Shown piece after piece: positions 22,647 to 34,674 of a DNA stretch of 64,000 nucleotides. Numbering within the stretch: position 1 is the first letter of the stretch; each line of letters opens with the position of its first letter. The stretch lies in the NCBI GenBank assembly GCA_025403435.1, contig JAJQZP010000044.1, positions 77,501 to 141,500 of the forward strand, read 5' to 3'. The notes under the pieces were generated by a model, which was not told the origin of the DNA, did not search any database, and worked only from the letters and a program-made list of their open reading frames with translations. The position numbers and the translations under genes are program-made. Source of the DNA: Artocarpus heterophyllus. Taxonomy: Eukaryota > Streptophyta > Magnoliopsida > Rosales > Moraceae.

Positions 22647-24891
22647 ATAGATCAATTCAAGCATTAATTTTGTGGCGTACTTGTAAAGAGCCTGTTAAAC
22701 ACCACTAGTATCCACAACGATGACGAAGTCATTGAAGGCCCAAAAATTCTTATTTATTTTCCCTCCAAATTTGTATTTCTATATTTGTATATGTATATGT
22801 ATTTGTATAGATTTATATAAACCCCCCTCCCCCAAAAAAAAAAAAAAAAATATCTCATTTATTTTCCCTCCAAAATTGAAAAATGTTACATTGAATAAAT
22901 GTCAAATTTAAATTTATAAGGATTTGATAAGATCTTTTATTTAAAGTCAAATTTCCCTCCCATACGAGTTTGGATTATATTTTAAATTGAGTGTATTTAT
23001 TTTCTTTTCCTTGATTCTTTTCTCCAAAGTTTACATAACCTTTTTTAAAAAAATAAAGCATACACAATAAATTCTTCGATGGAATGCATATAAAAAGAGA
23101 ACATTCTAGCAAAGTAATGCAATTTTATATGATTGTGACATGTTTATAACATTTCATTTCTTTTGTTTTTGTCTGACATTCTACTTTGTTTGCTTTCTTA
23201 CTTATTACACAAAAAATAGAACTTTTTTTCTCTAATATTTAGATTAAAATTCATTGAATGCAATATAGACATTTTTTAGTATTAATTTTTGTGAGAAATC
23301 TATTATATACAGTCGAATATAGATTAAGTGCATATGTGTTATATATTTTTTATCACAACTTTTCCGTTTAATGATAGTTATTTATATACATTAAAAAAAA
23401 AAAATCTTCAATGGTTCTAACCATAAAATTATTTTGCAACATTTTAGGGCGTAAGAATGCATCAAGAACCATCATAGTTTTAATGAATATTTTTATTGGT
23501 TGAATATTTGTTATAGTTATTAGTTTCCCTGATCGAAATTTCTGACTTTGTAACTGATCCATAGGCAATTTTATATTATTTTTAACATTTATAGATACAA
23601 AATCGTCATGTTAATTAAATATTAAACTATTGTTATATACCTATAAGAACAAAGACAAAAGCTCACTGCCACGTGAGGATTTTGTATTAAAAAGTTGAAA
23701 TAAAAAAGAAATGGTAAACAATTCGACTCGATGAATAAGGTTGTGAAAACAAAGAAGTGAGCCACGTACATTAGCAGAGCCTGCCTTTATTTTCACAACC
23801 AGACTGCCCGCCCTCCAGTTCGAGTCGGGTTGTTCAAAAATGTTCGCGTAAAAGATGGGCTCTCAATTGCATACTCCTAAATTTTTTGCCTTTCCTGTTT
23901 CTTTCATGGTTACATTATTATGAAATTCTTCTGTCTTTTCCTCTTGTTTTGCATGGCGGTGATCCTTGTTTCTTTTTGGGATTCTTTCTTTCAGCAAAAA
24001 CAAAAAAAAAAAACTTTGTTTTCTGAGATTGAGCAATACTAGGAATAGAATATAATCATGAGTTAAAGGTAAGCAAATTACATCTTTTTTTCTCTTATGG
24101 ATTCTTGTATTTGTATTTGTGGGCATTTCGTGTTACAGAAGTGTTTTGACACGAATTGAAAGTTTTCCTAACTAGTTCCTTAGAGAGGACCAACTTTGAT
24201 TTGACTTTTATTTGATTTGGCAAGATTCCTTTTATTTTGAGTTTTGATATTTCTCGTTGTGTTCCTCGGAGAGAGTATCTTTCGGAATAAATATTAATTG
24301 ATATTCATTGTTAAAGGAAACATGTTTTAAAATGGGTCACCATATATATGTTTTAAAATGGTAACGTATTCATTGTTATCCCTACATATATATGCGCTGT
24401 GCCAAGTATGATCCAACCTAAATGGCTAAAGCTGTGCCCAAAAAATGCCCTTCTTCACTTACAAATCGAATATTTTAAATCTGAAAATAACCCTTTTTTA
24501 TCCTTAAGTAAAAAAAGAAAAAAAAAACAATTTTCAACGTTGGATTTTTAGTGGTAAATTATCTTTTGTTACCATTTCTCGATTTTTTTTATTGCAATTA
24601 AAATTGAATTGTATCTTATGAGAGTTCATACGTACAAGCAAAGTCATTGTCAGTTTTATCCTTTCTATAATTAGTTTATTTCCTAGACAAAGGTTAGCAG
24701 CTGTTGGTTGCAAATTTAACAAGCCTTTCAATATTCCAACTTGAACCATTGTAACTTAATCTAAGCTAAATAACTTAGGTCCGTTTGTTTCGAAAACTCT
24801 TTTGAATTCTTTGGACTTAAATTTAGAGTCGAGTATTAAATTATTATAACTATAAGGTAATTAATAATTCTCAAATTCTAGTGTTGGTCCC

Positions 24892-24928
<37 letters not shown>

Positions 24929-26340
24929 TTATTTATTTATTGTTGACGGAAAAATCAGATAAAAGAAAAATATTATTGATTGGAATATTCTAACTTTGAC
25001 ATGTTCCTAATTTAGCAAGCCGAAATTCTAGAAGATAATGGAATTATTTGTGTGCTGGAATGAAACACCAGTTTTTGGTGCCGATGAAAATATTATTTTA
25101 TTTATTAAGTAGAGAAGTTAACATACAATAAGAGAAAGAAAACTCTCTTTCATCTTGTTCGGGTTAAAACTCTTACTCACAAAACCGTGTGCTCTAGTTT
25201 AGTATGTAATGTATGTTTTAGACCAGAATCTATTGTCTTATTAATAACCAATGTTTGACCCTGTAGAGTTAAATTGGCATTGCTCTAGAAATAATCTATG
25301 TGCAAATAATAAGTGTTGGACAAGTCAAATGACGTTTTATCAATAGGCAAATAATACCATCAAGCTGGACAGATCTTCTACTTGAGTAAAAGAAAAAACA
25401 AAAAAAAAAAGGAAAAATATCGGTCGTATTAATTTTAACTATGTCCAAGATTCTCGTTGCTAATATTATTTTAATTGTAAATGTCAATGTTAAATATGTT
25501 ATAATATTTTGTCGTATAATCCATAATGCTAATTAAAATGTTATATTTTCTTTTGTTTATAAAAAGTGGTTAGAAAACACTGTTATATACGTGAGAATTT
25601 ATAACAATTACTTTTAATATAATAATATTTTAAAGGACTGTATGAAGAAAAAATTTAGGCAGAGATATTTTTGAGAAAATTTGTTTTAACGGGGAAAAAC
25701 ATTTCAATACTGCATATTTGAAGATATAAAATTTAAAGAAAGAATAAAAGACAACAAAAGAAAGGATGGCCAAAATGCACTTTTGCATTGTGATCAAAAC
25801 ATGAAGGTCCGCATTCTCGTTTCAATTGGGGCAAATCATGGGAAAAAAATGTTTTAATAAAACAAATTTAAAGATATGAGATTAAAAAAAAAAAAAAAAA
25901 ACAAAGATGTACCAAGATGCACGTTTTAAAAAATACGCGTTTTGGTCATATATAGTATATAAGAGAAAATTTTCAGTCCGAATAAGGAAGATAAAAGCTG
26001 CTTAGAGATAAATATGAGAAAAAAATTAAGCACAATTAAAAAAATTATGAAAGTCAAACTTAATAAATGATATTTTAGAAGATTATAAAAAATACTTAAG
26101 TAGGGATATATTGCAAAAGAAAATATTCCAATATAGCCAATTTAAAAAAAAAAGAATTAATCTGATGAAGGAAATTTAAAATTAAAAAGAGTAAAAAAAT
26201 ATAAGGACAAGGTAAAGATAGATGACCAAAACATGCACATAATAATAAAAAGGGCTGAACAAGAAAAAATCCATTTTCAACCAAAATTTGTTTTCGATAC
26301 TTCTTCATATAGTTAGAATAAGCTTAAGAATAATAATAGT
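22647..26340. other. AT-rich gene-free stretch
   Basis: No gene seen. It holds an AT microsatellite running into TTTA repeats (about 24896-24940), a probable hairpin at 23717-23834, and, at 25690-26250, three loosely similar blocks each ending in a phrase like GATG(G/A)CCAAAA(T/C)..GCAC. Confidence 0.45.
23717..23834. repeat. Imperfect hairpin
   Basis: AACAATTCGACTCGA..GGTTGTGAAAACAAAG on the left pairs with CTTTATTTTCACAACC..TTCGAGTCGGGTTGTT on the right, with the right arm carrying a short GC-rich insertion. The spacer is about 30 bp. Origin unknown. Confidence 0.5.
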
Positions 26341-26701
26341 GTTATTTTTATTTTTATACCCCATGTTTTTAGGTTATCAAAAAATCAAATGTTGTGTTTT
26401 GAAATTTAACATTGCCTTCGCATTTTAGAACCATGTCAATTCTTACTTTTTTCAAGTCAAAGTTTAATTTTCACTATATAAATACTTAAATGTCTTCTAC
26501 ATTTTGAAAATTTTAGCTTTATATTTTAGTTTTACTTTAATAATGCTTAGGTCTTTTATGGTCAAAATTAACGGCTGACCGAAAAATAGTAAGAAAGTGC
26601 ATAGATTCGAAATTTGAAGGTATAAATATAATAAAGTTCAAAATACAAAATATATGTCGTTTTGATAACCTCAAAAGATAAGGTATAAAAATGAAAATAA
26701 C
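26341..26701. repeat. 361-bp MITE with 42-bp terminal inverted repeats
   Basis: The left end (GTTATTTTTATTTTTATACC then AGGTTATCAAAA) is the inverted complement of the right end (TTTTGATAACCT then GGTATAAAAATGAAAATAAC), with about 5 mismatches in 42. No ORF. A similar right end (AAAAATGAAAATAATCCATAAT) recurs at about 37185-37205. Confidence 0.82.
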
Positions 26702-27070
26702 CCATAATAACATGGAGGCAATCTTCTAAATTTAAAATATATAAAAATGATGATATTAGAATCATTAGATGAAAAAAAAATGGATACATGTTAACCAACA
26801 ACATTTAAACGTAAAAATTTGGTATATGCAAGTGTCAAAATCTCGCAAATCATGTGATCTCCGCCCGTGGTTTAGTGACGATTAACATCACCACTCAACC
26901 TCGCGATGGCAACATCGACAACAACGTGATAGTGGACTTGAGCTGGAGAGGATAAAGAACTTGGGTTTTTTTTTATTTTTATTTTTTATAGTATGATAAT
27001 TTTGATTTACCAAATTATGCTATTTACTATATTTCTTAAATGTTATGCTATTATTTTTTATCCCCTTCTG

Positions 27071-27472
27071 GCTATTAATGAAATATTACAAAAAGAGAAA
27101 CAAGTACAACAACAAAAAAGCCTTCAAATAAAATACAGAATCTAAGCATCAAGACACGTGAAATACGTGCTTTCTTTAAAACAGATTCGATCTCTCCTCA
27201 AGTACTTGAGATCACATTGAGCATTTGTCTCTCAAGATACAACAATGAGCGATCAGGACTTCGGCACCAAAAGTACTACTCTGGTAAACTTGAACACCAA
27301 ATGGCCAGAGCAGTACTTTTGGTGTCAAAGTCCTACACTCGAGGAGATAACGAATCTATTTAAAAAAAAAGCGTATATTTCATGTGCCTTGAGGCTCAGA
27401 TTCTGTGTTTTATTCGGTTGAAAGTTTTTTTCGTTGCACTTGTTTTTCCTTTTGTAACATTTAGTTAATAGC
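27071..27472. repeat. 402-bp imperfect inverted duplication (long hairpin)
   Basis: The left arm (GCTATTAATGAAATATTACA..) and right arm (..TGTAACATTTAGTTAATAGC) are complementary over most of about 180 bp, including the inner pairing of GGCACCAAAAGTACTACTC with GAGCAGTACTTTTGGTGTC around a ~20-bp loop near 27285-27304. The left arm has an extra ~45 bp near 27210-27255. Confidence 0.85.
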
Positions 27473-29879
27473 AACTCGTTTGTTTATTTTTAGTATTGTA
27501 TGCATTTTTGCTAACAAAATGAGCCCCATTTCCCATCCTTCAAAAAAATAAGATACAAAATACAAAAAGAAAACAATAGCCTAGGAGTATTTCTCTAGAA
27601 AACTTAAGGTGTGTCGCTGTTTGGTGAAAAGATTTGAATAAGAAGCTCAAATTCAAATTGAGCCTAAGCTTCAAATTATTGTTTGTTCAGGTTTAAATTC
27701 GGATTTGAAACTCAACTTGACTTAAGTTTTGAGTAGAAAAAATCAAAATTCTAACCCCTATAAAATTCAAATCTAGAACTCACTTGAATTGAGGGTTTTT
27801 TTTTTTTTTTTTTTTTCTCTCTTATACTTCAAAAAAAATATCATAATTTTCTTGTTTCATATCTTATTAGTTATTCCTCATACTCGGAGCAAAGAGATAA
27901 ATAAATCCTTGTCCATATTGCCTATTAAAATATGTTATGAACATAAGTTTCTGTTAAATTTGTTGGTTAACCAATAACTTTCAAATGACTTATTTCATTG
28001 TCTATCTAACAAAAATATGGATTCTATATGCTATTTAGAATAATACTTGATAGAATTTAAATTAAAAAACCATTAAGTTTAAATCTGCCACTAAATATGG
28101 AGAGTGTTTGGAAACAAAAGTAAAGAACTTAACATGCAAGAGCTTTACATTGTAGTAAACTTTTACTTTTTACTATAACATATGAGAGTTTTATACTATA
28201 ACAAGTTTAAATTTAAAGTTTCAACTAACTTGTTCAAATAACTCATCCTCTCAAAGACTTCAAGAGCCTTTTAGCCATCCCGTTGGCATATCATTAGAGT
28301 TCTTCTAGGCAAGTGTCTGCACGTTCCGTTGAAGCGCGTACGATTCCTTACATTCGGCATATTAGATTTAAAGTACACATGTAATATCTCTCTCGAAAAA
28401 AAAAAGTACATTTGTTATATCGAAGCTCCCATTGGATCCGATTGAATTCTTTTTGCTAGAAAAAAAGTACCCAATCAAATCATCCAACATAAGCTTCCAT
28501 GTAAAGCAAGCAAATCGGGTCCTTTTGCGGAGTAAAAGAAAGCAAACTCGGGAAAAGCTATCTGGAATTGATCTGAAGTGCATGGCACTCAAAGTTGCGA
28601 ATTGAACAGGAACTTAACGTCGTCAAAACAGGCCAGGACGGTGGTCCTGCGCGGGGGACGAGGAAAATATTTGCCGGTCCATCCTGCCCAAAAAGGAAAG
28701 AAGAAAAATAAATAAAATGAATCGTACTGTGTATTTTTATAAATACTAATATGTAAATAGGATATTTTTTGAATGATGGTAAAAAAAAAAAAAAAGCAAA
28801 GAGAGGATGAGATCGACAGCGTGGCTTGTGGATCTTGAAGCTGGCTGTGGATAGAACGTCAATTCCCTCTGGGATCGTGAATCTCGAAGCTGGCTTGTGA
28901 CATTGTCGCCATGGAAGGCGTTCGACAACTCAAAGCTACCTCGTCGGAGTTGGAACGTGTCAATCGGTTGGTGCAATTTAGTTTCGGAATTTTTAATTCA
29001 ATTGCCATAAAACTAACTTATATTGTTATAAATAATATATAATGGAACCTTTTCGGAGTCTAAAATCTGCACTCTTGGTTGAACAACTACACATTTCGAA
29101 AAATCGTTAACCAACTGCTCTTTAATTATATTCTCCTCCAGAAAATAATTGTGTGGCCTTTTTTTATTTGTTTTAAAGATAAATAAAATATGCAATATTA
29201 GAATTAATTGGGTAAAACCTAGATTTACATTTTAAGTTTATCTCTTAGTTGGGCAAAAATAAAAGCGGCCCCCTAATAACAATGCTAATAGGGACCCTAA
29301 TTGAAAAGGTGATGACCTTTGTTCGGTAAGAGCTAGTGAGCAAATTATAGTAAGGAAGCCAAAACATGGTGGCCTTTTCTTTGCGTTAAGATTTTAATTT
29401 TCTTGATTTGTTTTGTATATATGGTATTATGGTGTAATCTAGACCAGTAGACCTGGGGTGTCATATGTTAGGTAGCTTCCAATTGAGAGGTGAGACAAGG
29501 AAAGTGGTTAGTTAGTTGTTTCTCTTTTTCATAGATTTTGATTTGATATTTGACTTTAAACTTTTCTACTAGAACATTTCGACTTTAAACTTAAGGGGAC
29601 CTCTTGCTTATAATTTTGCTATAAATTTTTTAAAATTATTCAAGTATGTATAAGATTATTAAAGGGATTTCCTTATGCACTTGCTTCTCTCTCGAGAAGG
29701 AGAGACGCACGAAAAAAGAAGGGAAAAAAAATCAAGTGGGGACTGAAATAGATTTATAAGATAAAAAGGTTAAAATGTATAATATATGCATTTCTACTGA
29801 ATAATAAAATGTTAAAACGTATAAACAATACTGAAGCAAAGAGAAATATTCGAGCTTTCATTTGCCTCCAATCTTCTTT
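27473..29879. other. Gene-free DNA with a MITE
   Basis: Contains a family A MITE at 28101-28250, a T-run at 27796-27816, and GC-richer patches at 28620-28690 and 28800-28970 with internal repeats (AAGCTGGCT(T)GTG). No gene recognised. Confidence 0.4.
28101..28250. repeat. MITE family A copy
   Basis: Begins AGAGTGTTTGGAAAC and ends near ACTTGTTCAAATAACTCATC, with the family core in the form CATTGTAGTA..ATATGAGAGTTTTA. Confidence 0.6.
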
Positions 29880-29990
29880 TTTATTATTATTTTTTTATTT
29901 TTTTAACTTAAGATGAGAGATTTAAACTTTTTATCTTGTGGCAGAGTCGAGTATGCTTTTATTACTAAGCTATATGCTTAATGCCCCTCC
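29880..29990 (-). mobile_element. tRNA-derived short retroposon (SINE-like), copy 1
   Basis: On minus: a tRNA-like head with box A-like TATAGCTTAGTAAT (about 29962-29973) and box B-like AGTTTAAATCTC (about 29918-29929), then ATCTTAAGTTAAAAAAA running into an A-rich tail. The copy at 62690-62790 has the same layout. Degenerate, not a working tRNA gene. Confidence 0.5.
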
Positions 29991-30344
29991 CAACTGTTGG
30001 GAATACATAAATTCATTATATATGCATGTGGACGCCATTTAACGAGAAAGAGATGACATTTTGAAGGGTACGAAAGCTACAATCTCAAAGCAACTCAAAT
30101 TTCACGTTGGAATAACCTTTACCAAATTGATAGACAATTAATTAAACACGTGAAAAGCTCCAACCTTCCATTTTCAGTCGGGTTATTACATACTCCCAAA
30201 TTCACTGAACAATGTAAGAAGGTTTGTGTGGTACCAATATGAGGTACTACGGAAGATTATAAATCGCTAATCGCTACAAAGTTATATTTTTGTGGCCATG
30301 TATTAGTGGGTAATATGTTGAAAATAATATAGTCAATTCCATTA

Positions 30345-30848
30345 GGGCATGTTTGGTGGGCAGGATTAAGGAGAATTAGATTGAATTAAATCTTAATACT
30401 TTGTTTGGTACAAAACTTTATAGGATTGGATTAGATTGGATAAGCTCTTATCCAATCCATGTTTGCATCTCTCTTGGAAGGGGATTAGGCAATCCCTTAC
30501 TAACGTAATCTTTGTACATTGTGAAAATTTTTCAAGGACCTATTTGCAAAGATTTATAAAAATTTGGAATCAAATTATATTTTTTTTCAAATAATGAGGG
30601 GTCAAAATATAATTTTTATATGACAAAATATTTTTAATACTATATTTTTGCCCCTTTATACTTTAAAAATTATAATTTGACTCAAAATTTAAAGCATTTT
30701 ACAAAAAAGCCCCTGTCTTAATTACACAACATCAAACATAGGATTGGATTAGTTAAAATTCTATCCTATATCTATTTCAATATAATCAAATCCAATCATT
30801 TAAGACTATTCTATATAATGCTATCATATCCAATGCACTAAATGGGCC
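30345..30848. mobile_element. PIF/Harbinger-like MITE, TTA target duplication
   Basis: 504 bp beginning GGGCATGTTTGGTG and ending CACTAAATGGGCC, with TTA on both sides (30342-30344 and 30849-30851). The subterminal GGATTGGATTAGATTGGATAA phrase on the left is mirrored by inverted ATCCAATC/ATCCAATGC phrases on the right. The three-base TTA duplication and G-rich ends fit Tourist/Harbinger MITEs. No transposase. Confidence 0.68.
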
Positions 30849-30950
30849 TTAATGTACAAGGTTTATATCACACTCTAGCTTGTCATTTTTGTTTTGATAA
30901 GATTTATCAAAAAACTAAAACTACTGCCACTATTGACACTTAATAATTGA

Positions 30951-31373
30951 CAAGTTTTGGCACGTGCAATGCACGTAGTGATTTTTATTAAAATTTGTAT
31001 GATGCTCAACACGAACGACAATATGCATAAAAAATAAAGGTTATGTTTAATTATAAAAATACATGAAACATTTTAAATTATAAGATAACAAAATAAAAAA
31101 ATTAAAGGAGTTGAAAGTTAAAAAAAAGGAAAAAAAAAATAAAGCACCTAAATTCACCGCCTTGGACTTCCATGACAATAGCCACATATAATAATAATAA
31201 TAATAGTAATAATAATGATGTTAATGATGATAATAATAATAATAATAATACTAATAATAGAACAAAGGAGTTAGAAACTTAAAATGATAGGGAAAAAAAT
31301 AAGGCCCCAAGAACTCACCGTTTTGAACTATTCTGAACGACAACAAAATACACTCTCTTTTATATATTAAGGA
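30951..31373 (-). mobile_element. Helitron-like non-autonomous element
   Basis: On minus it starts TCCTTAATATATAAAAGAG and ends with the hairpin ACGTGCATTGCACGT a few bases before a terminal CTTG. Plant Helitrons usually start TC with an A/T-rich run and end with a short hairpin plus CTRR; here the last motif is one base off. The flanks are A before the 5' end and T after the 3' end, as expected for Helitron insertion. It contains a (TAA)n microsatellite at about 31189-31258. Confidence 0.5.
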
Positions 31374-31747
31374 TTTACGCTGTATGCGTGTTTGTGTGAT
31401 GTACGTTTGGAGTTTAGTTGAAGTTTCCTATCCCATAGATTATGAATAAATTATAAAAAGAAAACGTAGATTGTAATAGAAAGAAAGAAAAAAAAAAGAG
31501 TAAATTACACTAACACTTTCTGTAATTTTCTCAAACCACAAAGATACCATTTAAACCAAAACTAATTATACCGACACCTCTTAGACTTAACTCTGTTAAT
31601 TTTTTGTTTGAAATGACAAAATGGCCTGCTTAATATTAGCCATTGATTTGGGAAAAAAAAAAAAACCCTAACATTCTAATCTCTAACTAGCCAAACATGC
31701 TTGCTCCAACCCCCAACCTAAACCACCCGACCTCCGTCTTCCTGGCC

Positions 31748-33957
31748 TGTAACGCCCCGGAATTTATTTAATGTTATTCTAATATAAATGATGAATTAGT
31801 ATGCCATAATTAATGTTTCAACATTAATTTGATTACTTGGTTGGATTTTAAATTTTTGGTTGTTTTGTTAATTTGATGAATTCAAATGATTTTTTATTGT
31901 TTTAAAATGATGTTTTGAGTTTTAAAACACAACAATTTGTGAAATGTTAAAACTATTCTGTTTTATAAAACCGTAGGTGGCATTTGGTTTTCGCACAGTA
32001 AAACCGTCCACCGTTTCTCTCTATTTATTCTCTCTCTCTCCCTCTCTCTTCACTCTCTCAGCTCTCACTCTCTCTCCTCTCTCTCTTGCCCGTGAACTCC
32101 CTCTCTCTTCTTCCCTCTCGGTTTGCCTCGTTCTCTCTCAATTCTCTCTCAAATTTTTGAATCAAAATTCAAATCCAAGCTTCGGGCTAGCAAGGAGGAA
32201 GCTCGGGAACGAGATTTGGCTATCAAAAATGTGGATTTAAAGCTTCGATTCAAGCTTAGTTTTGAAATTTCTAAACTTTTTTTAAAATTTTCAATTTTGT
32301 GCATTTTTTAACTCTAGGTTTGCTTGAGCTTAGAAAACCTTTGATTTGAGTTAAATGAACTTAGAACAACTAGAATCTAAGCTTAGATTGAAGAAAAACG
32401 GATTGGATTTAAGATTTTTCATTTTTCTCCTCATTTTCTTATTTTTGGATTTTTGAGATTTTTGAGTTTAAATCTTGTTTAAATGAGTTCAAAAGTGTTC
32501 TAGTATGTTTTTCTATCATCTATGATTGTTTTCCATGCCTGGGATTTGAGAAAAACAAGTTAAGATCAAGATTTAGATTTTGGGAAATCGAAAACCCGTG
32601 GCTGGATTTCTGGGTTTTCCCAATTCAGCAAGCTGAACTACGTGTTCGGCAGGCCGGATTAAGGATCGACAGGCCGGATTAAGGATCGGCAGGCCGGTGT
32701 TCATCTATCCGACAGGCCAAACCTGGGAATGTCCGGCCGACCGGACCTGGTTTTCGGCAGGCAGTTCGGCCGGCCGAAGCAGGGAGTCCGACAGGCCAGC
32801 CGAGCATGAAAAATTTTGTGATTTTTCACCCGTTTTTACTGTTTTGAACCCCGATTTAAATTTCAACCTTATAGAATGATTTTAAAGATACAAATGGCAC
32901 ACTAGAACATCATGAAATGGTTTCGTAGCATAGAATGTCTCGAACTAGATATTGATCTACTTAGTGTGTATCTAGGATCGTTCGTGGTTTCGCGGAGCTA
33001 ACGTATAGCGGACCGGGATTACGGTGTGGGGCATCGGCACGAGTATTGAGGTAGGACTTCTACCCCATTCCTTGGTAGCCTAGTTTCAAAATGATTTGGC
33101 TTTGAAAAGGATTTCTATTAAAATGTTTTCAATAGTTGTTTGAAAATGAATTTGTCGGTTATATTTTAATATACCGTGAACTGAAATGAACTACATAATG
33201 AATGTAAATGAAAACACTCGGTAATTGGGTTTTGAATGATGATAGAAATAAACACATAGGCATGATGCCATATCAAAGATCAAGTTGTGTAGCGATCGAC
33301 CTTGGAGGCAGGTCCCGAAACCTAGTTGGGCCACTACGGTGGTGATATTCTTATGGTTTGCCTAGGAGAAGAAAATGATATTTCTAGTTGTACGAGTAAA
33401 CTGTTTTGGGTAAGAACGGTTTTATTCAAATTTATTTATTTATTTAAGTTTTCTTTTAAATAATCCCTGAATAACGAAATATTTCTTTAAATTAAATTAT
33501 TTTATAAAATATAGTCCTACTGAGCCTTTCGCTCACGTTTTATTTGTTTTAAATTTCTCCCCTCTAGGTGGTTTTTCATTTAGGTTCCGAGAGGATTCGA
33601 CGGACCGAACCCATGAGCAGTAGAAGAACTAGTATATTTCTTGTATTATTTAATCAAGGCATATAAGATTTTAACTTTAATTATACATGTACTGTGGTTG
33701 TATTTATGATATTGTCAGTTCCATGTGTGTGCACAAGTTATGGGTCTGTGGGACCCATACTCGCGACTCTATTGTTTTATTATTCGTTTAATGATTTCAA
33801 TTGCTTAATAAATATGAACTCTTTTGTAAGGTGTTGTTTTGAAAACCTCATATTTTATTACTTAATTCAACCCTTATACTCTTGATTTTTAATTAAATTC
33901 TCCTTTAATTAATTTAAATAATCCGCCACGTTACCTCCCATACTCCGGGGCGTGACA
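31748..33957 (+). mobile_element. Solo LTR, large family (copy 2), TSD TGGCC
   Basis: 2210 bp from TGTAACGCCCCGG to CCGGGGCGTGACA, flanked by perfect TGGCC repeats (31743-31747 and 33958-33962). The terminal 11-13 bp are near-perfect inverted repeats. A CTATTTATT box at about 32021 followed by CT-rich DNA marks a plus-strand promoter. It keeps many CpG sites lost in the relative at 17378, suggesting a younger insertion. It interrupts C-rich DNA that continues on both sides. Confidence 0.9.
32646..32805. repeat. CGGCAGGCCGG-type GC-rich array inside the solo LTR
   Basis: About seven variants of TCGGCAGGCCGG / CGACAGGCCGG in 160 bp, two of them followed by ATTAAGGA. Self-complementary cores such as GGCCGGCC and CCGGCCGACCGG occur. 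The matching region of the older copy (about 18195-18320) holds decayed versions (GACGGGCCG, GTAGGCCGA). In element orientation the array is downstream of the putative start site. Confidence 0.8.
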
Positions 33958-34305
33958 TGGCCCTCCCTTTGTTTGGCCTCCTGCCCCTACACATCCAAAC
34001 CACCTCTCTGCTACCTCACCGACCTCAATCCACTACCCTTGACCTATAGCCTTTTACCCTCCGTCTGCCCCTGCACATCTCAACCTTGACCCTCCCTCGA
34101 TCTCCCACCCCTTCGCTAAACCCCCCTCGCCTACTGTGTTGTCTAGCCCTCCCATCGCCTGCAACTCTGTACAACTCCGTATAGTCCAACCCACCCCACC
34201 CAATCCTAGTCGCCTATAGTCCCCCATCGCCCCTGCCTCCGTTGCCCACCCAAAAAAGAGAGAGTGAAATCGAGAGAGAGAAAGTGAGATCGAGAGGGAG
34301 CGAGG

Positions 34306-34354
<49 letters not shown>
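34306..34354. repeat. Compound TA/GA microsatellite
   Basis: A (TA) run continuing directly into a (GA) run of about 15 units. Confidence 0.9.
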
Positions 34355-34362
<8 letters not shown>

Positions 34363-34488
34363 AAAAAGAGAGGGGGTAGAGAGAGATAGAATTTTTAATT
34401 TTTAATTTAAAATTCTTAACATTTTTTTATTTATATAAGAATAATATTCATATTTTTTTGGGTTAATAACATAACTGTGCCTCTTATA

Positions 34489-34648
34489 GGGTGTTTAGCA
34501 AATTGATTAAAACCAACTTTTTAGTTACCAAATAGTGTAAAGCTTTCAGCAGTTACAGCAAAAACTGAAAAATTGCTACAGTGTAAAACTCTCATATGCT
34601 ACATTTTTTGAACTAGAAAATTGGTTCTAACTATGTTTGCCAAACACC
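34489..34648. repeat. MITE family A copy, best-preserved ends
   Basis: 160 bp. It starts GGGTGTTTAGCAAA and ends TTTGCCAAACACC, giving about 13-bp terminal inverted repeats. The interior shows the family pattern AACCAACTTTTTAGTTACC..GTGTAAA..GCTACAGTGTAAAACTC..ATGCTACA. It interrupts the older repeat that recurs at 58205-58745. Confidence 0.82.
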
Positions 34649-34674
34649 TCTTTAGTTTTTAACTTTTTCTCAAT

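Noticed and set aside
31977..32311. Ser/Leu-rich ORFs in the solo LTR
   Set aside because: Produced by the CT-rich transcription-start region of the LTR; similar chance ORFs occur at 17517-17769 in the related copy.
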